6,437 nt of DNA from Methanoregulaceae archaeon (GTDB lineage: Archaea; Halobacteriota; Methanomicrobia; Methanomicrobiales; Methanospirillaceae), in assembly GCA_028679325.1 (NCBI GenBank), contig JAJRBS010000129.1, positions 1 to 6,437 of the forward strand. The letters run 5' to 3'. Position numbers and translations under genes: made by a program. Positions 1 through 5,088 of this stretch are shown here, one piece after another. How positions within the stretch are numbered: the first letter of the stretch is position 1; the number at the start of each line of letters is the position of its first letter. The notes beneath the pieces are model-generated. The model saw only the letters and a program-made list of their open reading frames with translations. It ran no database searches and was not told the DNA's origin.

Positions 1-1097
1 ATCGACTCGATGACCGCTGACTTGTTCGTGACGCCGGCGTTCTCGACCGACTGCTTGATGACATAGACGCCCTCGTAGGTCGAGGCCCCCATCATCCCCG
101 GGAACCCGCCCCACTTCTTCTGGTATGCCTGCTTGAAGGCCGTTATGTCGTCCGCTATGGGCCCGGAGGGCACGGCATATGGGCTGAAGCGGGACTCGAT
201 GATCGATCCCTCGCCGTACTGCCCGACACCGCTATAATAGTCGGGATCGTCATTGCACTCGACGACCAGGAAGATGGCGTTCAGTCCCACGTCACGCCGT
301 GCCTGGATGACCATGGGGACCTGTTCATTCAGGAAGGCCGCTGAGTACACCACGTCCGGTCCAGCCGCCTTCACGGAGGTGAGGATGGTGTGGTAATCGG
401 TCTCGCCCATCTTGAAGGTCTCGTTTGCCACGATGACCACCGGGAGATTCTTCTGCGCTATGGTGGACATCACAGCGGTCTGCACCCCTTTTCCGTACGG
501 GCTGTCCTGGTACACAAGGGCCATCCGGAGCGGCCGGTCGGCTGAGAGGTTGAACGCCCGGATGATCTCCGGGCGGATCACATCGCTCGCAAAGATAGTG
601 GTCTGCATCCCGTAGTCATCCGTGGTCGGGCAGTGGTGGAAGATACCGCTGGTGTTGACGTCTGTCCGGTGGGTGATGACCGGGCTCGAAGCACCTGTCA
701 CCACGTAGGGCATACCATTCTCAGAGACAATGGACTCGTGGGCTGATACCACAGCGCTCGAGAACCCTCCGACCATGGCGTCGACCTTGTCCTCCGTGAT
801 CAGCCGGGTCACCGCTTTCTGGCCGCCTTCCCGGGTAGACTCGTCATCCCCCAGGACTACGGTTACCGGGACTTTCTTTCCCAGATTCTTGACATAGACC
901 CCGCCATCGGCATTGATCTCTTCAGCGGCAAGAACTGCCGACTGCCAGATATCTTTTCCCGTGGTACTGGCCGGGCCGGTCATCGATGCGACGACACCGA
1001 TCTTCAGTTCGTCACTGCTGGCCTGCTGCTGTGTGCAGCCTGCGGCAAGGAGCGCCGCTACCAGCAGCACTCCGGCGAGAAAGGCTCTCCTGTCCAT
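1..1097 (-). CDS. ABC transporter substrate-binding lipoprotein, branched-chain amino acid/amide type (C-terminus cut by window edge)
   Basis: This is the extracellular solute receptor of an ABC importer of the Leu/Ile/Val-binding (Peripla_BP_6, LivK-like) family. The frame is open from the ATG at 1097 to the left edge, giving 365 complete codons. The family usually has about 380-420 residues, so only the end is missing. Residues 1-21 are a lipoprotein signal: an RR pair at 3-4, a hydrophobic core, then a lipobox LAAGC with Cys21 as the probable lipid anchor. Residues 32-68 fit the family's opening pattern (IGVVASMTGP, later EEINADGGV). Further family-like segments are GFSSAVVSAHE near 111-121 and LVYQDSPYGKG near 194-204. 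The start is supported by AAGGTG at 7 bases upstream. The permease and ATPase genes are not seen and may lie to the left. The ligand cannot be told from sequence; amino acids, amides and urea are all possible in this family. Family call is firm, substrate unknown. Confidence 0.92.
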   Translation of the reverse strand, partial: MDRRAFLAGVLLVAALLAAGCTQQQASSDELKIGVVASMTGPASTTGKDIWQSAVLAAEEINADGGVYVKNLGKKVPVTVVLGDDESTREGGQKAVTRLITEDKVDAMVGGFSSAVVSAHESIVSENGMPYVVTGASSPVITHRTDVNTSGIFHHCPTTDDYGMQTTIFASDVIRPEIIRAFNLSADRPLRMALVYQDSPYGKGVQTAVMSTIAQKNLPVVIVANETFKMGETDYHTILTSVKAAGPDVVYSAAFLNEQVPMVIQARRDVGLNAIFLVVECNDDPDYYSGVGQYGEGSIIESRFSPYAVPSGPIADDITAFKQAYQKKWGGFPGMMGASTYEGVYVIKQSVENAGVTNKSAVIES

Positions 1098-1104
1098 GCA
1101 ATTG

Positions 1105-1110
1105 CACCTT
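1105..1110 (-). promoter_or_regulatory. Shine-Dalgarno site of the substrate-binding protein gene
   Basis: AAGGTG on the minus strand lies 7 bases before the ATG at 1097. It is the only clear Shine-Dalgarno match before any gene start in this window, and it fixes the start that gives a complete lipoprotein signal peptide. Confidence 0.6.
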
Positions 1111-1132
1111 GCTATGCTATGACATGGCTCAC

Positions 1133-1147
1133 ATCTTATTTGTTTCC
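1133..1147 (-). promoter_or_regulatory. Candidate BRE/TATA box for the substrate-binding protein gene
   Basis: Minus-strand GGAAACAAATAAGAT resembles an archaeal BRE (GGAAAC) followed by an A/T-rich TATA element. Transcription starting about 25 bases downstream would begin near 1112. That leaves a leader of about 15 bases that contains the Shine-Dalgarno site. The BRE half overlaps a small palindrome at 1143-1155. This is pattern-based only. Confidence 0.4.
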
Positions 1148-1155
1148 AATGGAAA
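1143..1155. repeat. 13-base palindrome TTTCC-AAT-GGAAA overlapping the promoter
   Basis: Two perfect 5-base arms with a 3-base centre sit in the 66-base gap before the substrate-binding protein gene, at the upstream edge of its TATA-like box. The position would suit a repressor or activator site, but arms this short can arise by chance. Confidence 0.3.
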
Positions 1156-1163
1156 ACCCTGGT

Positions 1164-2117
1164 TTACCCATCTACCCGGACGTAGGAGATCTTCTCTCCC
1201 GAAAAAATCTGTTCGGGCGGCGTTGAAGGGTTGATGACCACGATCTCCGGGGTTGCAAAGAGGCGGAGTTCGATCTCGAGATTCGAGGTGCCTATTCCCC
1301 GGGTGATATAGGTCTTCACATTGTTTCGTTCCACGAGACCGGAAAGGTCCTTGCCCGGGATGTTGAGGTTGTCCGGGAGGAACTGGCCCCCGTGGGTATG
1401 GCCGGACAGGATGAGGTCCGCATCCCAGTCGGCACGGCACTCCGGCTCATGGATCATATAAATGGTGAACGCGCCAGTGGCCGGCACTGACGGCGGGTCC
1501 GCCATTCCCGCCCAACCGTCGTCTACTCCCACCAGGAGGAGCTGTGTGCCGTTCAGGTCCATTTCAATATACTCGTTCCCGAGGACATGAACCCCGTTCT
1601 CCTCCAGGATCTGTTCGAGACTGGCGGCGAAGGCCAGATCGGTGGTGTTGTCCCGGAGAGAGGAGACATCGTAACCTTCAAGATCATAGCATGCCCCTGA
1701 GACAGCCAGGTTCTTCCCGATCCACCCTGCCGAGGTGAGCCCCGCCTTGTAGTCATGGTTGCCAAGTACGGCGTAGACCGGGGCGTCGACCTTGCTCCAC
1801 ACCTCCTGGTAATGGAAACCGGATTCGTTCTCGTAGGCGAAGTCTCCCCCGATCAGGACCAGTGAAGGGTCGAGCCTGTTAATCTCATCGATGATCAGGA
1901 GGGTATGGCCGATGTTCTGTTCGCGGAGGTGGGGGTCCGCGATAAAGACGATGTCTTCCGGTGCACCGTCGATATAAAGAACAGTGATGTCAGACTTCTT
2001 GGCCTCGACGTACATGTAACCGACCGAGGCGTTCAGAAGCCCGACTAAAACAATGATCGAGCAGACCTCCCACTTCCCGACCTTCGGGAGACGGGGAGGT
2101 TTCAATCCTCCACGCAT
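1164..2117 (-). CDS. Membrane-anchored calcineurin-like metallophosphoesterase (YkuE/YaeI type)
   Basis: A 317-residue protein with an N-terminal hydrophobic helix at about 17-36, preceded by several Lys/Arg, so the catalytic domain should face outside (inference). The metallophosphoesterase motifs are complete and in order: DPH (Asp61, His63), GGD (Asp92), GNHD (Asn120, His121, Asp122), His223 in IHEP, and GHTHGGQ (239-245). These supply the usual two-metal site. The ending TRGIGTS (272-278) followed by RLFATPEI is the signature of the YkuE/YaeI branch. Members hydrolyse phosphodiesters or phosphoanhydrides, and some bacterial relatives act on lipid A precursors, which archaea lack, so the substrate here is unknown. 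The ATG at 2117 has no Shine-Dalgarno site but lies about 30 bases from a TATA-like box, suggesting a nearly leaderless mRNA. An ATG at 2146 is out of frame. Gaps to the neighbours are 43 bases upstream and 66 downstream. Confidence 0.93.
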   Translation of the reverse strand: MRGGLKPPRLPKVGKWEVCSIIVLVGLLNASVGYMYVEAKKSDITVLYIDGAPEDIVFIADPHLREQNIGHTLLIIDEINRLDPSLVLIGGDFAYENESGFHYQEVWSKVDAPVYAVLGNHDYKAGLTSAGWIGKNLAVSGACYDLEGYDVSSLRDNTTDLAFAASLEQILEENGVHVLGNEYIEMDLNGTQLLLVGVDDGWAGMADPPSVPATGAFTIYMIHEPECRADWDADLILSGHTHGGQFLPDNLNIPGKDLSGLVERNNVKTYITRGIGTSNLEIELRLFATPEIVVINPSTPPEQIFSGEKISYVRVDG

Positions 2118-2142
2118 GAATGTCTGTCAGTTTGGAGGTCTT

Positions 2143-2153
2143 TCATAAAAACC
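2143..2153 (-). promoter_or_regulatory. Candidate TATA box for the metallophosphoesterase gene
   Basis: Minus-strand GGTTTTTATGA lies in the 43-base gap after the RNase stop codon. Its centre is about 30 bases before the ATG at 2117, so transcription would start within a few bases of the start codon. This suggests independent transcription and a leaderless or nearly leaderless message. Confidence 0.4.
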
Positions 2154-2160
2154 TTGCCGT

Positions 2161-3618
2161 TCAGGGCAAAAGTTCGAAATCGATGTGTCCCCGGTAGGGG
2201 TCTGTACCTGCCAGCACGACCCTGACCTTCTGCCCGACTGTGAGATCCTCTCCGCCCCTGATGATCTTTCCCTCAGCGGGAGGGGAGACCACCCGGACGA
2301 AAGTCCCGTGCACCGTAACCCCGGTGACGAATGATTCGAAGGATTCCCCGACGCGGCCTTCCAGCAGCACGGCGGCCGAGGCCTTCCGCATGAACCTCTC
2401 CACCTTCTGCGATGACTTGTCCCGGTCGGTCAGCCAGCCAGCGAGATCCGAAAGCTCAATCGGTCCGTAGGGAGAGGGTTTTTTTGAGAGAACCGACTTG
2501 ATCATCCGCTGGTTGATGATATCCGCGTACCGACGGTTCGGGGCAGTGGCATGAGTATAGTCGGTGACCGCCAGCCCGAAGTGCCCGACCGATTCCTCAC
2601 CCGGGTCGACAACCACATACTCGCCCGGCCCCATCAGCTTCACCACGGTAAGGGACAGGTCAGGGAAGCGGTCGGGATCGGCGTCCTTCCGGCGGACCAG
2701 GAAGGCTGCGAGCGCCTTCGAATCCGGTCCGGCGGGAAGACTCTCGCCGTAACGGGCGGCGGTCTCCACGATACCGTCCCAGTACTTTGGGACGCGGACT
2801 ATCCGCTGTATGGCCGGGAGACCGGCCTCCTCCAGAGCAGACACCATGGTCTCGTTGGCGGCGATCATCAGCTCTTCTATCAGCGACCGGGCCCGGTTCT
2901 TGGACTCGACGACCAGGTCCCTGACTATTTCTCCTTCGACAACGGCACGGGGCTCCAGGGTCTCGAGCTCGAGTGCCCCCCGGGTCATCCGGTGGCGGTG
3001 GAGGCGCTGGGCGACCTCATCCTGGAGCCGGATCTGTCCCTCCAGTTCCGGGTTCTTCTGTATCGCGGGCGGCAAGGGGCCGGTTCCCTCGAGCCAGCTT
3101 CCTACTTCCTCATAGACGAGCTTGGCCCGGTTCCTGACCAGCGCCCGGTAGATCTGGCCGGGCCGGGTGGTCCCGTCCGGGAGAACTGTGTATACGATGA
3201 CCACGGCCAGGCGGTCCTGGTTTGGCAGAAGGGAGGAGAGGCCGGCCGAGAGCCTGTCAGGGAGCATGGGGAAGGTCTCCACGCCAGTATAGACCGAAGT
3301 CCCGTTGTGAGCGGCGTGCTGGTCTGTCAAGGAGCCGGACGGTACGTACAGGTCAACGTCGGCGATGGCCAGCTTAACCGCGATTTCGCCATTGGATGAT
3401 GGTTCGCAGTATTCGAGCTGGTCGAGGTCCAGGGAATCGGGGTTATCGATGGATGACCAGGGAAGGTCGCGGAGGTCTTTTGCTTCCACTGACATAATGT
3501 CGGGTGCAAGGGCGTCGACCTCGCGGAGCACTTTTTTCGGAAAATGAGGGATGAAACCATAATCGAGCATGGTCTTATAAGCGATGGCTTTCAGGTCAAC
3601 CATCCTTCGGCGGGGCAT
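2161..3618 (-). CDS. RNB-domain exoribonuclease (RNase II/R family, short form)
   Basis: A 485-residue member of the RNase II/R family, processive 3'-to-5' exoribonucleases of the cytoplasm. The RNB core spans about 53-380. It has the Asp cluster SIDNPDSLDLDQ (56-67), IADVDLYV (85-92), GTSVY (106-110), PMLP (117-120), RGALELE near 213-219, and TAPNRRYAD (358-366) with the substrate-binding Arg pair 362-363. A compact S1-like RNA-binding domain ends the protein (about 418-485). The N-terminal cold-shock domains of bacterial RNase II and R are absent; only about 50 residues precede the core, which explains the length compared with roughly 640-810 in E. coli. Against E. coli RNase II Asp201/207/209/210, the protein keeps Asp58, Asp64 and Asp66 but has Gln67 in the fourth position. 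The ATG at 3618 is preferred to the one at 3603 because a TATA-like box lies about 30 bases upstream. Neither has a usable Shine-Dalgarno site. Confidence 0.93.
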   Translation of the reverse strand: MPRRRMVDLKAIAYKTMLDYGFIPHFPKKVLREVDALAPDIMSVEAKDLRDLPWSSIDNPDSLDLDQLEYCEPSSNGEIAVKLAIADVDLYVPSGSLTDQHAAHNGTSVYTGVETFPMLPDRLSAGLSSLLPNQDRLAVVIVYTVLPDGTTRPGQIYRALVRNRAKLVYEEVGSWLEGTGPLPPAIQKNPELEGQIRLQDEVAQRLHRHRMTRGALELETLEPRAVVEGEIVRDLVVESKNRARSLIEELMIAANETMVSALEEAGLPAIQRIVRVPKYWDGIVETAARYGESLPAGPDSKALAAFLVRRKDADPDRFPDLSLTVVKLMGPGEYVVVDPGEESVGHFGLAVTDYTHATAPNRRYADIINQRMIKSVLSKKPSPYGPIELSDLAGWLTDRDKSSQKVERFMRKASAAVLLEGRVGESFESFVTGVTVHGTFVRVVSPPAEGKIIRGGEDLTVGQKVRVVLAGTDPYRGHIDFELLP

Positions 3619-3643
3619 GATCAGGAAAGAGGTTCGTCTCTGA

Positions 3644-3655
3644 CCTTAAATTGAA
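3644..3655 (-). promoter_or_regulatory. Candidate TATA box for the RNase gene
   Basis: Minus-strand TTCAATTTAAGG is centred about 30 bases before the ATG at 3618, predicting a transcript that starts about 4 bases before the codon. It shares the 80-base divergent intergenic region with the oxidoreductase promoter. Confidence 0.4.
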
Positions 3656-3665
3656 CGGTACATCT

Positions 3666-3673
3666 CATTAAAG
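3666..3673 (+). promoter_or_regulatory. Candidate TATA box for the oxidoreductase gene
   Basis: CATTAAAG is centred about 29 bases before the ATG at 3699, again predicting a leaderless or nearly leaderless mRNA. A second A/T-rich stretch at 3646-3655 is an alternative that would give a leader of about 23 bases. There is no Shine-Dalgarno site before the ATG. Confidence 0.35.
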
Positions 3674-3698
3674 ACTTCAGTCCGGGAATTCATAGACA

Positions 3699-4301
3699 AT
3701 GAATGTCTCTGTCATCCTCGGCCACCCGCACCAGGAGAGTTTTAACCATGCCATCGCCACTACTGTTCTCGATACCCTGAAGAGGAACGGCCACCGGGTT
3801 TTTTTCCACGACCTTTACACCGAACGGTTCGATCCGGTCCTTCCCTTCGCAGAGATACCACGGGAGACCGGGCTGGACCCGGTCATCGACGGCCATTGCC
3901 GGGAGATAGCGAAAGCAGATGGGATCATCATCATTCATCCAAACTGGTGGGGACAGCCGCCGGCGATCCTGAAGGGCTGGGTCGACAGGGTGATCAGGCC
4001 TGGCGTCGCCTACCGGTTTCGTGAAGGCGATCCCGGAGAGGGAGTTCCTGAGGGACTGCTCCGGGCAAAAAACGCCATGGTCTTCAACACTTCGGATACA
4101 CCGCAGGTACGGGAAAAGGAGATCTTTGGCGACCCCCTGGAAAACCTCTGGAAGACCTGCATCTTTTCATTTTGCGGAGTCCCGGAATTCCACCGGAGAA
4201 TGTTCTCGGTAGTGGTGACAAGCACGGAGGAGGAGAGACGGGGGTGGCTGGGCGAAGTGAGAGAGCTGGTAAATACCCTCTTCCCGGTTGTCGGTCCGTA
4301 A
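3699..4301 (+). CDS. Flavodoxin-fold NAD(P)H:quinone oxidoreductase (Flavodoxin_2 / NQO1-MdaB-like)
   Basis: A 200-residue soluble flavoprotein of the Flavodoxin_2 family. Members use FAD or FMN to pass two electrons from NAD(P)H to quinones or similar acceptors, often as detoxification. The start MNVSVILGHPHQESFNHA gives the first beta strand and the flavin-phosphate loop (residues 7-17). HPNWWGQPPAILKGWVDR (80-97) is the conserved flavin-contact region with the family's P-x-W-W/F-x-x-P-A-x-L-K-x-W-x-D-R pattern, followed by RPGVAYRF. Length is normal for the MdaB/KefF-like branch. It is divergent from the RNase gene and convergent with the CDF-like transporter, so it is probably transcribed alone. 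Whether the natural acceptor is a quinone, a methanophenazine-like carrier or something else cannot be told. Family call firm, substrate inferred. Confidence 0.9.
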   Translation: MNVSVILGHPHQESFNHAIATTVLDTLKRNGHRVFFHDLYTERFDPVLPFAEIPRETGLDPVIDGHCREIAKADGIIIIHPNWWGQPPAILKGWVDRVIRPGVAYRFREGDPGEGVPEGLLRAKNAMVFNTSDTPQVREKEIFGDPLENLWKTCIFSFCGVPEFHRRMFSVVVTSTEEERRGWLGEVRELVNTLFPVVGP

Positions 4302-4373
4302 GATGCCTGAGGCTGTCTGCCAGATCCTTTAGAATCAGAAATCGGGATCCTTCAACACATTATTCCGGTTTAT

Positions 4374-4997
4374 TCAATGAAGGTCCTTGTCTCCTTCCGC
4401 CACTCCCCCTTCCGTCCATCCTTCATACCCCTCATGGAAGAGAAAAACGGCGATGACCAGGGCGGCGAGGGGGTCCGCCTGCCAGAACCCGAAGAAGTAA
4501 TTACCGGCAAGCCCCGCAAGGAGAGCTATCGAGAGAAAGGCGCAGGCCAGGGTCTCCTTCGCATCAGCAAGAAGAGCCCTGCTCCCGATCTGTCTCGCGA
4601 TGATGATCTTCCTCCAGGCCAGGAACGGCATCACGATCAGGGAGAGGAGGGCGATAACCATTCCCGGGATTGACGGTTCAGCTGCTTCCCTGAGGAGAAG
4701 GGCCGCAATCGCCCTGAAGGTGACATAGGCTCCCAAGATAAAGAAGGTCAGGGCAACGAACTTCACCGCCTTCTTCTCAATAATTCCCTCTTCATCGACT
4801 GATACCACGCCGTGCTTGCGGAGCCGCCAGATGAGCACGAGCCCGGAAAGCGATTCAACCACGCTGTCGAGACCGAAACCGACTAGGGCTATCGATCCCG
4901 CCATGTAGCCAAAACCGATGGAGGCGATCGCTTCGACCGTGTTGTAGGCTACGGTGAAGTATTCGAGATAGAGGGCCTGGCGATGGAGATCTGCCAC
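4374..4997 (-). CDS. CDF-like cation transporter, membrane domain only
   Basis: A 207-residue integral membrane protein with about six hydrophobic helices, matching the transmembrane domain of the cation diffusion facilitator (zinc/cobalt/manganese efflux) family. It lacks the C-terminal cytoplasmic metal-sensing domain of typical members (about 300 residues). Helix 2 carries GFGLDSVVES, so Asp44 and Glu48 stand where YiiP has Asp45 and Asp49. Helix 5 carries ADAKETLAC, so Glu148 and Cys152 stand in place of the usual His and Asp. A last helix follows WQADPLAALVIAV. The metal site would therefore be Asp/Glu/Glu/Cys, as I recall for a group of short annotated 'cation transporter' proteins; the transported ion is uncertain. 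The start is GTG at 4997, with no Shine-Dalgarno site and no in-frame ATG nearby. It faces the oxidoreductase tail to tail with a 72-base gap. Confidence 0.85.
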   Translation of the reverse strand: MADLHRQALYLEYFTVAYNTVEAIASIGFGYMAGSIALVGFGLDSVVESLSGLVLIWRLRKHGVVSVDEEGIIEKKAVKFVALTFFILGAYVTFRAIAALLLREAAEPSIPGMVIALLSLIVMPFLAWRKIIIARQIGSRALLADAKETLACAFLSIALLAGLAGNYFFGFWQADPLAALVIAVFLFHEGYEGWTEGGVAEGDKDLH

Positions 4998-5029
4998 GGA
5001 TCAGGATGAGTCGTAGGGGGTGATAGGAG

Positions 5030-5051
5030 TTTTTGATTTTTTTTTCAAAAA
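5030..5051. repeat. Perfect 7-base inverted repeat around a T-run (TTTTTGA-T8-TCAAAAA)
   Basis: Arms at 5030-5036 and 5045-5051 are exact inverted copies around eight T. It lies in the 91-base gap between the nuclease-fusion stop codon and the transporter GTG. On the minus strand it begins with TTTTTG, so it could help end the upstream transcript or form the A/T-rich part of the transporter promoter. Function not established. Confidence 0.4.
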
Positions 5052-5073
5052 TATGAATACGCGGCTGAACGCG
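5046..5073 (-). terminator. Possible transcription terminator after the DUF4114-Mrr gene
   Basis: Read on the minus strand, a short CGCG-TTCAGC-CGCG pairing (5073-5060) is followed within a few bases by ATATTTTTG (5053-5046). An oligo-T tract on the coding strand is the usual archaeal termination signal. The stem is only 4 base pairs, so the support is mainly the T-tract and the position just after the stop codon. Confidence 0.3.
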
Positions 5074-5088
5074 GAAGTCAGACCCAGT

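Noticed and set aside
412..1234. Three plus-strand frames (412-615, 913-1122, 986-1234) at the left end
   Set aside because: They lie opposite the substrate-binding protein gene, whose minus-strand frame is open to the edge with a lipobox and family motifs.
2154..2175. TTGCC...GGCAA pairing at the end of the RNase gene as a terminator
   Set aside because: Five-base stem overlapping the stop codon and without a coding-strand T-run directly after it; the nearby T-run fits the TATA box of the next gene better.
2551..3399. A 282-codon open frame on the plus strand opposite the RNase gene
   Set aside because: It is the antisense of a clear RNB-domain gene; its translation has no recognisable motif, and long antisense frames are common opposite GC-rich genes.
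4302..4373. Possible hairpin terminator between the convergent oxidoreductase and transporter genes (GATCC...GGATC)
   Set aside because: Only five paired bases with a loop of about 17 and no T-run on either strand; not enough to call.
4377..4673. A plus-strand frame opposite the transporter gene, starting just after the oxidoreductase
   Set aside because: Charged, low-complexity translation typical of an antisense shadow; the minus-strand frame shows six helices and family motifs.
5037..5045. Nine-T run on the plus strand as a plus-strand terminator
   Set aside because: No plus-strand gene ends nearby; the nearest ends at 4301. It is better read as part of the inverted repeat and AT-rich gap between two minus-strand genes.
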